Source: Candidatus Aminicenantota bacterium (GTDB lineage: Bacteria; Acidobacteriota; Aminicenantia; Aminicenantales; Saccharicenantaceae). From it: a DNA stretch of 34,114 nucleotides. This document shows positions 1-7,049 of this stretch, piece after piece. How positions within the stretch are numbered: position 1 is the first letter of the stretch; every line of letters starts with the position of its first letter. The notes under the pieces are model-generated. The model was not told the origin of the DNA. It ran no database searches and worked only from the letters and a program-made list of their open reading frames with translations. Where the stretch lies: the NCBI GenBank assembly GCA_026393975.1, contig JAPKZD010000004.1, positions 1 through 34,114 of the forward strand. The letters are read 5' to 3'. The translations under genes were made by a program, and so were the position numbers.

Positions 1-400
1 CCGCGGCCCTATTCCTCGAGTATATGGAAAAGAAGTTCCCTTTCCCCATCCAGGCCATCCAGATCGATGGCGGGTCGGAGTTTAAAAAGCACTTCGAACA
101 GGCTTGCCGGGAGCGGGGGATCCGACTCTTTATCATCCCCCCTAGAACTCCTAAGCTGCAAGGCTATGTGGAGAGCGCTAATAAAACACATCGGGTAGAG
201 TTTTATGAAGTCGAAGATATCGGCCTGAAGATGGAGGAGCATAATAGGCAACTAGAAGAGTGGGATAAGATCTATAACCATATCCGGCCGCATCAGTCGC
301 TTGATTATCTGACGCCGGCCGAATACTATCAGGGCTGGCTGAAAACTCATCCTCAGCCCTCCGCGTCACTAATGTAGTGGACGAGACCAGGTCCTTGACA
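1..400 (+). mobile_element. 3' part of an IS481/IS3-like insertion sequence
   Basis: The first 377 bases encode the C-terminal part of a DDE transposase, so the window opens inside an insertion sequence. IS481-type elements usually end in TGT...ACA. Shortly after the transposase stop there is a G/C-rich stretch ending in TTGACA at 395-400, which I take as the probable right tip. The left end is outside the window, so the inverted repeat and target duplication cannot be checked. The right boundary is an inference. Confidence 0.55.
3..377 (+). CDS. DDE transposase, IS481/IS3-like, C-terminal fragment (5' end outside window)
   Basis: The reading frame is open from the window start to TAG at 375-377. 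It encodes the second half of a retroviral-integrase-type (rve) catalytic core. Visible landmarks are the second catalytic aspartate in the IQIDGGSEF block, the RTPKLQGYVE block with the catalytic glutamate, and the C-terminal YNHIRPHQSLDYLTPAEYY block typical of IS3/IS481 transposases. The first Asp and the N-terminal helix-turn-helix lie upstream of the window. An ATG at 24-26 is internal to the family alignment and is not the real start. The role is DNA cleavage and strand transfer for transposition of its own element. No frameshift is seen in the part present, so the element may be intact. The stop overlaps a GTG that could extend the next gene, but that longer start is unlikely. Confidence 0.85.
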   Translation, partial: AALFLEYMEKKFPFPIQAIQIDGGSEFKKHFEQACRERGIRLFIIPPRTPKLQGYVESANKTHRVEFYEVEDIGLKMEEHNRQLEEWDKIYNHIRPHQSLDYLTPAEYYQGWLKTHPQPSASLM

Positions 401-423
401 TGTGACGAACAACAGAGGATATT
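395..423 (+). promoter_or_regulatory. Candidate outward promoter at the IS right end
   Basis: TTGACA (395-400) is followed after exactly 17 bp by GATATT (418-423), with the downstream gene's ATG at 440. The -35 matches consensus perfectly and the -10 matches 4 of 6. If the IS ends at 400, the -35 sits on the element tip and the -10 in flanking DNA, forming a hybrid promoter. Confidence 0.4.
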
Positions 424-439
424 GTTTCCGGGGGCAGTA

Positions 440-1447
440 ATGAATCTAACCACTTTTCTATATGATAAGGCCGTCCGACAAAAGTTTTATACTGAGTTCA
501 CAAAACCCAAAGTCCTCGGCCACCCTGAACCTATGTGCAAGGCCTTGACCAAGCACTATATATTGGTCGGCACGGCATTCGATTACATGGCACGACTTTA
601 TCTGCTGAGAATGTATCCAAAAGCTAAGCGCCAGCAGACCGTGGCCGAAATGACTGCCAAGCAGTTGAACAAACCCACCGCTTGGAGTGATGAATTCAAT
701 GCCTGGGCTGGCATCGTGTTTGGTATGTCCTTCGATATCGTTCAAGGGCTTTTGGACTTCCCCCTACTGGCCGCTCTGCAAGACGCCCAAACCTCGGCGG
801 ACGAGCCTTGTACCTATCCGTTTTTACTGCATAGAGAAGCCTGGCTGACCAGAGCCGTTGCGTCGGCCTATGCCGCTGAAGTCCAAGATATCGTCAATGA
901 AGCAAAGGAGACAAGGGAGCGCTATGTTTCGGGCGCGCGAGTCCCTTTAAAGAAACTTGCCGAACAATGCCTTAAACTCGCTCAGATTGATCCCATTTAC
1001 AGAGCCAGCCGCCCGGACCCATGGTTGGGCATAACTGACCCCAAAGACGTTGAGGACTTGGTTGCTCTGTTCCACCTCTTCGAGAAACAGAAATGGCTGA
1101 GGGGCAAGAAACGTATCTTCCTGAATCCGACCTTCGGCAAGGGGTCAGCACTGGTAGGCAATGCAGATGCCGATCTTGTCTTAGACGATGTGTTGGTGGA
1201 TATTAAATGCGCCAAACACCGGGAGTTCTTTGGCGGGGTGTTTCACCAGCTCTTGGGGTACTATATTCTGTCGAGTATTGGCGGGGTCGGTGAACCGCCA
1301 CGCCCCCACACGATCAACCACGTTGGGGTCTATTATGCCAGGCACGGAGAATTGCTGACATTTCCGGTTCAGTCTTTTATTACCGAAGATGAACTCCCCA
1401 ATGTGCAAAAGTGGTTCAAGCAGTTGGCCAAGAAGACGAGGGATTAA
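440..1447 (+). CDS. Uncharacterised protein with a PD-(D/E)XK nuclease-like C-terminal domain
   Basis: The protein has 335 residues from the ATG at 440, which has a G-rich stretch (GGGGGCAG) just upstream. A longer GTG start at 377 overlaps the transposase stop and is less likely. I do not recognise a named family. Residues about 225-280 look like a restriction-endonuclease-like fold: a glycine-rich lead-in, Asp243/Asp245, then VDIK (Asp254, Lys256), and a following QLLGYY (Gln270) resembling the QxxxY motif of RecB/Cas4-type nucleases. The N-terminal about 220 residues are mostly helical and unassigned. The 3' end overlaps the convergent membrane-protein gene by four bases. Lower GC than the downstream chromosome and a transposase next door suggest acquired DNA. 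A role in DNA cleavage or defence is inferred from the motifs and context. Confidence 0.6.
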   Translation: MNLTTFLYDKAVRQKFYTEFTKPKVLGHPEPMCKALTKHYILVGTAFDYMARLYLLRMYPKAKRQQTVAEMTAKQLNKPTAWSDEFNAWAGIVFGMSFDIVQGLLDFPLLAALQDAQTSADEPCTYPFLLHREAWLTRAVASAYAAEVQDIVNEAKETRERYVSGARVPLKKLAEQCLKLAQIDPIYRASRPDPWLGITDPKDVEDLVALFHLFEKQKWLRGKKRIFLNPTFGKGSALVGNADADLVLDDVLVDIKCAKHREFFGGVFHQLLGYYILSSIGGVGEPPRPHTINHVGVYYARHGELLTFPVQSFITEDELPNVQKWFKQLAKKTRD

Positions 1448-1692
1448 TCCCGTCCAAGTATTTTCAAAATGGCGTTGATCAATCCGCCTGACGCAACCGC
1501 CACCAGTGCCCAACGAAGCATCCGGTTTCTCCTCGCCTGACGCACCATCCATTGATTTGGCACCGGCTTGCCCGCCTGATCAAGTTCTCCAAGATGATCC
1601 ATGACCGACCCGAAATGGATTTTGTTTGGGATGAAGATCAACACAATAGCCACGAGGGACACAGCCCCAGAAATCCACTCAGCTAGCGTCAT
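1444..1692 (-). CDS. Small two-helix membrane protein, function unknown
   Basis: The protein has 82 residues, starting at the ATG at 1692. That start has a clear AAGGAG ribosome binding site about seven bases upstream, so a longer in-frame start at 1785 is rejected. Residues about 8-22 form one hydrophobic segment and residues about 60-78 a second. Between them is a charged cytoplasmic or periplasmic loop (HLGELDQAGKPVPNQW) and a basic RQARRNR stretch. I do not recognise the family. It is the last gene of the minus-strand cassette, 20 bases downstream of the HEPN-like gene, and it overlaps the convergent nuclease-like gene by four bases. Small membrane proteins of this shape occur as partners or effectors in defence cassettes, but nothing in the sequence proves that here. 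Confidence 0.6.
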   Translation of the reverse strand: MTLAEWISGAVSLVAIVLIFIPNKIHFGSVMDHLGELDQAGKPVPNQWMVRQARRNRMLRWALVAVASGGLINAILKILGRD

Positions 1693-1712
1693 TGTTGATC
1701 TCCTTCCTCTGC

Positions 1713-2171
1713 CTATTTTGTAATATGTCCCTTCGAGAGTCCTTCGTTTATGAACTTCTCTAATTCGTCCAGGTAGACCTCGCATAGATGGAGAACTTCC
1801 TTATCAGGTTCTGGCCGAGCACTAAATGAGTATCGAAAAGATACTGAACTTGATCCAATTGCAACAATGTGACCGATCGGCATAATTGGGGTTGAATGGA
1901 TATTGATATCCCGCTTGCCTTTAAAAAATCGGAGCACAGGACTAGCCACCATTTTGTCTTCATACCATGTCTTTGCTTCTTGTTTCGCAGTTGTCTCCGT
2001 CTTGCGCTTTATCTCGTCGCACATATATTGGAGAACCGAGCGTGATGCCGAAAGAAACGCGCTGAAGTTATAAGTGAAAAATATTCGGTTGTTTTGGATA
2101 TTGTTCTTCTGAACTTCAATCATGCGATCGTAGAAGTGCTTAGCCTCGTCTAACTTTTCATGTTCTTTCAT
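1713..2171 (-). CDS. Small HEPN-like protein (candidate RNase)
   Basis: The protein has 152 residues, starting at the ATG at 2171. The N-terminal half is helical and contains NFSAFLSASRSVLQYM (about 35-50). This is followed by a tryptophan/acidic linker and then FFKGKRDINIH. The last part contains Arg87 and His92 in an RX4H arrangement with Asp right after the Arg, which is the signature of HEPN-fold ribonucleases. The C-terminal 50 residues are a beta-rich stretch followed by a helix. HEPN proteins are common toxins and RNA-cleaving effectors in toxin-antitoxin and anti-phage loci. No MNT-type nucleotidyltransferase antitoxin is adjacent. The assignment rests on the motif and its helical context, without a database comparison, so it is moderately secure. 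The gene lies between two membrane-protein genes on the same strand. Confidence 0.6.
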   Translation of the reverse strand: MKEHEKLDEAKHFYDRMIEVQKNNIQNNRIFFTYNFSAFLSASRSVLQYMCDEIKRKTETTAKQEAKTWYEDKMVASPVLRFFKGKRDINIHSTPIMPIGHIVAIGSSSVSFRYSFSARPEPDKEVLHLCEVYLDELEKFINEGLSKGHITK

Positions 2172-2261
2172 TACCCATCACCCCACTGAGACTTCCGCGC
2201 CTCCCCAAACGTCTATCTCTTTGAACCCGATTAGACGAGATAGCCCAACGGTAGCGTTAAC

Positions 2262-2804
2262 CTATTCAGGTCTCGGTTTAAAACCCTTCTGATGTGCGTT
2301 CATAAGTGAACCAACGTATTCTCGGACAGACAGCAATTCTCGAACATAATCATTCCTCACCTGCGGGGTCCAATCTTTTTCAAGCATAGTGCGTGCGTCA
2401 ACAAGCAATCGAGATGATCGTACTTCGATAGGATCATTTATTAGACCTATCTCTCTAATGTGGTGAAGAGATTGACCCAGCCCCCAGACGATAATATCTC
2501 GTGGAGCGTTTCGTAAGATTACATCGCAGGTCCACATAACGTCATGGCCGGCCCAATAAATACTCGCTACTTTTTCCCATTTGATATTATCGCGCTTATC
2601 CGATTCTAGCTCGATCTGGGTATCTTGTTTAGCCACCTTTCCTTTAGGTAGTTCATCAGCAGGGGATTGGCCCCACTCGAGTGGGCCAGCCTTCTTTAGT
2701 CTATCTAATAGATTCCCAACCTTGTCCCTGAAAATAAGAACCAGAATAAGCACGATCACAGGCCATGAAGCTAATACCTTCAATACTGAGATCGCTGTTT
2801 TCAT
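2262..2804 (-). CDS. Membrane-anchored protein of unknown function
   Basis: The protein has 180 residues from the ATG at 2804, with an AAGGG-type ribosome binding site upstream. A GTG three codons earlier is possible but badly spaced. One N-terminal transmembrane helix (about residues 10-26, VLASWPVIVLILVLIF) is followed by a basic juxtamembrane helix (RDKVGNLLDRLKKAG) and a linker. A soluble, tryptophan-rich alpha-helical domain (about 75-175) follows. It contains WAGHDVMWTCDVILRNAP and LHHIREIGLI and is predicted to face the cytoplasm, because the positive charges follow the helix. I cannot name the family. The gene sits 95 bases downstream of the TIR-like gene and 90 bases upstream of the HEPN-like gene, all on one strand. 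Membrane anchoring next to TIR and HEPN genes fits a multi-gene defence cassette, but that function is inferred. Confidence 0.6.
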   Translation of the reverse strand: MKTAISVLKVLASWPVIVLILVLIFRDKVGNLLDRLKKAGPLEWGQSPADELPKGKVAKQDTQIELESDKRDNIKWEKVASIYWAGHDVMWTCDVILRNAPRDIIVWGLGQSLHHIREIGLINDPIEVRSSRLLVDARTMLEKDWTPQVRNDYVRELLSVREYVGSLMNAHQKGFKPRPE

Positions 2805-2899
2805 TTTATGCACCCTTCCCCAAGCGTCTATCCCTTACGAGGCGCGATCACGGCCTTAACCGGCGTCTTTACGAGCAACCGACAGAAAAAATCGCCCTT

Positions 2900-4840
2900 T
2901 CATTTTGCGGGGCCACTGTAAAGCACGTCGGTTATCTTCTCATATATCTCGTGGCTCAGGGTACGCCGTTGTTCCGGGGTCCAGGTTCGATTGTCCCCCA
3001 GTTCACCGAGGATTGGAACATCAATTCCAATCGACACTGCCGGAGCCCATGGCCGAAGATCATCACGTTCTGGATGATCAACAATCCCGATATCTACCTC
3101 CACCTTATCCCCCGTTGTCTGCCGTGCGAAGATCCAACTCTCCGAAGTTTTTGCCACCTCGATCTTCTCTGCCTTTAGAACCGTCATGGCGGCAGTCCAC
3201 ACCTGCTTCTTCGAGAAACCCGTAAGGTTCGCAGTCCCCAATTCCTTATCAAACCCCGGTTTCCGCGCTTGCCGTTCTCCCCTGATCTGATTAGGTTGTT
3301 CGGGTGTGCCGCTAAGCCATCCCAGGGCCGCGCCATCAAAATCCCCCGCACTCATCCAATCTGTTCGATCGTCAATGCAGACGTCACATCCGGCCATTTT
3401 TAGTCTATCAACCAGTTCTTTCCGTTTTTCGGGTTGATTAGACATTCGCAATACATAGCGTCCACCAATATCGCTGAACGCTTTCGTCCTTTCTTTATCC
3501 AATTCCACCAGGACCGTTCTATCCGGATGAGTTCCAAAAGCCCTGCCCGCCTCGAAAACAACATTTGTTCTCGCTTGTAGAGATGGACGTCCTTCATGCT
3601 CGGTGTCATTAGGTTTTATGTATTCTTCCCTCAAGTGGGCAATATCATCTCCTGTCAATAAAACGATGACTGCTTGGGATTCCTTGAATGCTTCATCTAA
3701 TATTTCTCCAACATAAGGAGAAGCTTTCCCTGTCTTCTTAACTGCCTCACCCCATTCAAAGGGCTTCAGGTCAACTGCTCGGAGAAGTTCGAATATTGCT
3801 TTTCTCGCCTTTTCATTCCTTCCGTAGACTACTAAAATCCTTTTAGGATCCGGTGTTTCTATCCTATCGGTCAATTTTTTTCCCTCCGCCAGCTCTTTAT
3901 CCGTTCTGGTTTCTCCCGTCTTAAGGTCTATCTGCAATAACCTTACCTCTCTTCCTACCTCTTTCAAGAATTCGTCTTTGGCCGACTCGTAATAAGTCAT
4001 CCCGTGGCAATCTTCGTATTGGTCCTTAAGGTTATTCAGAACAGATTCCTTCTTTTCTTCCCAAAAGCTCCTGATCCGCTCCGATAAGAAATTAATATTA
4101 TCGAGATATGAGACCACTTCAGCACCGATAATAACCTCTTTGTCTATCTCAAGCTTTTTTTCTAACTTTAGTTTTATTGACTCAAGTAAAATGTCTCTGA
4201 TCTGACGAGCCATGGTGCTTGAGTATCTATTACCTATCACGCCAACCTTTTCTTTCGCATTAGCTATTCTAAAGTTAGTATCCTTATCAATCTTCACGCT
4301 GATCAACTCGATTTTCTCATTGGCAAGCTGGACTCTTTGTAGCCTGTCTATCCGTTCCCATCCATGTGGCGTGATGCGAATGGTTCCACGAGCGACATAG
4401 TCGAGGTATCCCAGCTTCTGTCGTGCTAAATCCGAGATTAAGTACGTGAATTCTTTATCATCTGCTGAATAAATAATTGGAATCTCAAGTCTCTCATCGA
4501 AATTAATATAGTGGCCAGGCCGTGGCTCTTTTATTGAGTAAAATATGAGTAGTAAATCTACCTTATCAAGATGCGATAGTCTTGTATGGCTTATGATAAT
4601 CTCGTTGAAATTGTTTACGGTTATATCTACGGGAGGTTTTCCCAAGATCTTGGCCCATTTCGTGTGTCCTGACATTATGGCTCTTGCTTCAGTATCTGCT
4701 GGAGGTCCTTTGCAAATTAGCATCCCATCAATATAGAAGTCGCCACACCTCTTACAAGAAACCCCCATCTCATCTCTTGCCCGATGAGGTAAGGTTTCTG
4801 AATCAAGGCCACAGAGCGGACACTTCACCCCGGTTTCCAT
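2900..4840 (-). CDS. Zinc-ribbon / winged-helix-like / TIR-like nucleotide-binding protein (candidate defence effector)
   Basis: The protein has 646 residues. Residues 1-35 hold a CPLC...CKRC zinc-binding pair (Cys7, Cys10, Cys29, Cys32). Residues about 130-170 read like a winged-helix element ending in ITPHGWERIDRLQ. Residues 175-325 are helical and charged. Residues about 334-490 match the TIR-like/CAP12-type nucleotide-binding domain: RILVVYGRNEKARKAIFELL, an AVIVLLTGDD strand, and ARTNVVFEAGRAFG. Glu430 in that last motif is the likely catalytic glutamate by analogy with TIR NAD-hydrolases. Residues 540-640 form a further mixed alpha/beta domain that I do not recognise. In this family, TIR-like domains degrade NAD+ when an upstream sensor is triggered. 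The zinc ribbon and winged-helix regions could be that sensor. The gene is first in a four-gene minus-strand cassette and divergent from the NYN operon. Confidence 0.75.
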   Translation of the reverse strand: METGVKCPLCGLDSETLPHRARDEMGVSCKRCGDFYIDGMLICKGPPADTEARAIMSGHTKWAKILGKPPVDITVNNFNEIIISHTRLSHLDKVDLLLIFYSIKEPRPGHYINFDERLEIPIIYSADDKEFTYLISDLARQKLGYLDYVARGTIRITPHGWERIDRLQRVQLANEKIELISVKIDKDTNFRIANAKEKVGVIGNRYSSTMARQIRDILLESIKLKLEKKLEIDKEVIIGAEVVSYLDNINFLSERIRSFWEEKKESVLNNLKDQYEDCHGMTYYESAKDEFLKEVGREVRLLQIDLKTGETRTDKELAEGKKLTDRIETPDPKRILVVYGRNEKARKAIFELLRAVDLKPFEWGEAVKKTGKASPYVGEILDEAFKESQAVIVLLTGDDIAHLREEYIKPNDTEHEGRPSLQARTNVVFEAGRAFGTHPDRTVLVELDKERTKAFSDIGGRYVLRMSNQPEKRKELVDRLKMAGCDVCIDDRTDWMSAGDFDGAALGWLSGTPEQPNQIRGERQARKPGFDKELGTANLTGFSKKQVWTAAMTVLKAEKIEVAKTSESWIFARQTTGDKVEVDIGIVDHPERDDLRPWAPAVSIGIDVPILGELGDNRTWTPEQRRTLSHEIYEKITDVLYSGPAK

Positions 4841-4846
4841 AGTCAG

Positions 4847-4875
4847 ATTATGTTCTCAAAATGAAATTGATGCAA
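4847..4875 (-). promoter_or_regulatory. Candidate promoter for the TIR-like gene (near-leaderless)
   Basis: On the minus strand, TTGCAT (4870-4875) is followed after 17 bp by CATAAT (4847-4852), which ends six bases before the ATG at 4840. No ribosome binding site is visible before that ATG, which fits a leaderless transcript. The -35 matches consensus only partly. Confidence 0.35.
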
Positions 4876-5000
4876 CGCCTTTGATAGGACCAAAACAGTT
4901 TATTATTAACGAGATGAAATATTGGGAACTTTTTGCATTTATTTTTTGGAACAGCCGGATTTCGCCGCCTCCCAACCTTAGCCGCCCAGGATTATTTCCG

Positions 5001-5029
5001 TTGCGTCGCTGGCAGTGTTGCGATAAAAT
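5001..5029 (+). promoter_or_regulatory. Candidate promoter for the membrane protein / NYN operon
   Basis: TTGCGT (5001-5006), a 17-bp spacer and TAAAAT (5024-5029) lie 34 bases before the ATG at 5064. The -10 matches 5 of 6 and the -35 is weak. It lies in the 223-base divergent gap shared with the TIR-like gene, so the two cassettes could be controlled together. Confidence 0.35.
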
Positions 5030-5063
5030 CAAAACATTACGAGTTCAGCAATGGGAGGATAGA

Positions 5064-5822
5064 ATGCCACAAGTCTCAAGTATTCCGTTTTATCAAAATT
5101 GGACATTTTGGGCGGTTGTAATTGCAACGATCGCACTGATCCTTTCGCAGTTGCCCCCACTATACAATTTGTTTAAACGAGCCAAATTGGACTTAGAATT
5201 ATTTTCTCGAATCTTCATCACTCATAAAGTGGGGAATCTGAACGCTCACGTGAATCTTGTTCTCAGTAATATTGGAGGGAAGTCTGTTAGGATCAAAGGC
5301 GCAACCATTTATTTAAAACGGGAAGGGAAGGACATCGGTGCTATGACTGCACAAACCTACCTTCGAAATCCAAATGACGTTACAACGACTGTGCTGTTCA
5401 CACCTTTCAGTCTGAAACCCAAGGATGACTGGAGTTATTCGGTTCACTTCTTTAAGGTCTTTTCTCGGAATACTGAAAAGAAATACAGAACGGCCGAAGC
5501 AGCTCTTAGAGAAAATGTTATTAAAAAAAGGGAAGTCCCAGAAAACAAAGATAAGAATATTGAAGCAGACAGCGAACTTGTTAAGCCCTTATTAGATATG
5601 TTTCAGGCGATGTTTGAATGGACGCCCGGAGAATATGAAATGCAGGTTTCTATTGACACGGTTCCTGGAGGAGCTCGCGTTCTGAAGACATATAGGTTTA
5701 CGCTATTTGAAACCGATTCCTTAGAGCTGACGAAGATTTCGGAGGATTATAAGTACGGGGACGGAATCTATTGGGATTCACGCCTCAAGGGAGTAGCTGT
5801 TCCCATAAATGAGGCCCAATAA
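5064..5822 (+). CDS. Single-pass membrane protein with beta-rich domain, function unknown
   Basis: The protein has 252 residues from the ATG at 5064, which has a GGGAGGAT ribosome binding site. An in-frame start at 4881 would add 61 residues of low-complexity, unconvincing sequence and is rejected. A transmembrane helix at about residues 14-30 (FWAVVIATIALILSQLPP) is followed by a beta-rich domain. That domain begins with HVNLVLSNIGGKSVRIKGATI, which resembles the immunoglobulin-like fold of many membrane-anchored proteins of unknown function. A lysine/glutamate-rich helical insert (about 140-175) precedes more strands. It is the first gene of a two-gene operon, 19 bases before the NYN gene. 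It may anchor or regulate that nuclease, which is inference from adjacency. No enzymatic motif is visible. Confidence 0.65.
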   Translation: MPQVSSIPFYQNWTFWAVVIATIALILSQLPPLYNLFKRAKLDLELFSRIFITHKVGNLNAHVNLVLSNIGGKSVRIKGATIYLKREGKDIGAMTAQTYLRNPNDVTTTVLFTPFSLKPKDDWSYSVHFFKVFSRNTEKKYRTAEAALRENVIKKREVPENKDKNIEADSELVKPLLDMFQAMFEWTPGEYEMQVSIDTVPGGARVLKTYRFTLFETDSLELTKISEDYKYGDGIYWDSRLKGVAVPINEAQ

Positions 5823-5841
5823 GTCGCTCTGAGGCAATAAA

Positions 5842-6792
5842 ATGAGCATGGTCTTAATTGATTTGTCCAACTTTTTCAACGGGCTTATCGCTGAATCTTC
5901 CGTCGGTCCAGGACTGACAAGGGCGTATTTCATGGATTGGCTCGATCTGGAGCTCTTGGCATCAGTGATAAATCCCGATCCCTCCGCGTCGATAGGAACA
6001 TGGATCTTCTATTCAAACCGGGCAATGGGACGTGGCCCTGCGAGACTCTCGGCTGAGGAACTCAAGGAGTTCGCCAAGAGGCATAACCGGATTTCTGGAA
6101 TAAGTGCGATAGATGTCGGTATTCCCGGCGAACAGGGTGAATCGTTTAGGTTTACTTGTTCAAAATGCCGCGCAGAGAATGATACACAGACGCAATCGGA
6201 AAAAGGAATAGACAGCTCGCTAATTACCCATCTGTTCGATACAATGGATCATTGGAAAACCGCCACTATCGTATCGCAAGATGCTGATTACGTTCCCGCC
6301 GTACGTGCCTTAAGGAAAAGGGGCAAACTCGTATGTGGCGCCGGGTTTATCAAGAGGGCAGCCGACCCACTCATCACGGAATGCTTTGAATACAAGGATG
6401 TCATGGACGAGTATATCCGGGAGGATCTGCGTCTATTTTTACTTTTTCAAAAGGGCGGGCGGCTTAGCCAATTCGTCAAGAACGCTTCAAGTGTGGATGG
6501 TATAAGCGTTTCAGCCACTATAATTGCAACTCCGACGAGAAACCGTGTTACGTGGACCCTACGCGTCCGGCGTACCGACAAAAATCCGATAGGTTCAGGA
6601 CATGAGGATTTTCTTCAGCAGATAAAGACCATAAAGGAAGAATTTCCCTACGTTATCGGAAGAGAGAATGGTCCATTGGATTCAGAGATAGAAATTTATG
6701 TGCGTCTTGACCTACGCCAGCATGCGAGCTTAAAGAGAATAAGCAAACGGTATCTTGATTTTGAAGTCAGAGGTTTTATAGACGTCGATTGA
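5842..6792 (+). CDS. NYN-domain (PIN-like) protein, candidate RNase
   Basis: The protein has 316 residues. The start is at 5842, with GAGG seven bases upstream. The N-terminal about 190 residues match the NYN/LabA branch of PIN-like nucleases. They begin with VLIDLSNFFN (Asp7, Asn10), then KGIDSSLITHLFD (Asp124), then TATIVSQDADYVPAVRALRKRG (Asp147, Asp149). These four aspartates form the expected metal-binding acidic cluster. A CSKC pair at 106-109 is only half a zinc site. Residues about 200-316 form a separate alpha/beta domain with no recognised motif. NYN proteins cleave RNA, and related ones occur in bacterial defence loci. The gene directly follows a membrane-anchored protein gene and is the last gene of the accessory block. 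Biochemical activity is likely from the motifs. The biological role is inferred. Confidence 0.75.
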   Translation: MSMVLIDLSNFFNGLIAESSVGPGLTRAYFMDWLDLELLASVINPDPSASIGTWIFYSNRAMGRGPARLSAEELKEFAKRHNRISGISAIDVGIPGEQGESFRFTCSKCRAENDTQTQSEKGIDSSLITHLFDTMDHWKTATIVSQDADYVPAVRALRKRGKLVCGAGFIKRAADPLITECFEYKDVMDEYIREDLRLFLLFQKGGRLSQFVKNASSVDGISVSATIIATPTRNRVTWTLRVRRTDKNPIGSGHEDFLQQIKTIKEEFPYVIGRENGPLDSEIEIYVRLDLRQHASLKRISKRYLDFEVRGFIDVD

Positions 6793-6931
6793 GCATGATC
6801 TTAGGTTGTCCGTTTTTGCGTCCGCTTTGTGGGCAAAAAGGGGGCTAAACTGGTGAAAGCCGGTCACGTCGATTTTCGCGGCCCTGACCCGCAACTCGCT
6901 GATTCTCTCGGGACAACAGGGGAAAAATGAG

Positions 6932-7008
6932 TGGGGTGAGTGAGGGGAATCGAACCCCCAACCTTCGGATCCACAGTCCGATGCTCTAACCGTTGAGCTA
7001 CACCCACC
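6932..7008 (-). tRNA. tRNA-His (anticodon GTG)
   Basis: Read on the minus strand, a full cloverleaf can be folded: a seven-base acceptor stem (GTGGGTG with CACTCAC, one G-T pair) and a D arm with AGCTCAACGGTTAGAGC. The anticodon stem is TCGGA/TCCGA around loop CTGTGGA, giving anticodon GTG at 6972-6974. The T arm has loop TTCGATT. The extra 5' G (position -1) opposite C73, diagnostic of histidine tRNA, is encoded, and so is the 3' CCA (6932-6934). It lies 41 bases downstream of era on the same strand. Its 3' end faces the accessory block. Confidence 0.95.
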
Positions 7009-7049
7009 GTCCGATTGGAGCTAAATTATCGCACGGCGGCCCCGAGTAG

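Noticed and set aside
1692-1785. Longer start for the two-helix membrane protein
   Set aside because: The added residues are basic and unstructured and overlap the HEPN-like gene. The ATG at 1692 has a clear ribosome binding site.
2765-3225. Plus-strand open frames opposite the end of the TIR-like gene
   Set aside because: No start signal, no family pattern, and they overlap a well-supported gene.
4881-5063. N-terminal extension of the membrane protein starting at 4881
   Set aside because: The extension lacks family-like sequence, and the ATG at 5064 has a strong ribosome binding site and begins just before the membrane helix.
6793-6931. Possible small RNA or terminator between the NYN gene and the tRNA
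   Set aside because: No convincing hairpin with a T-run or promoter was found.
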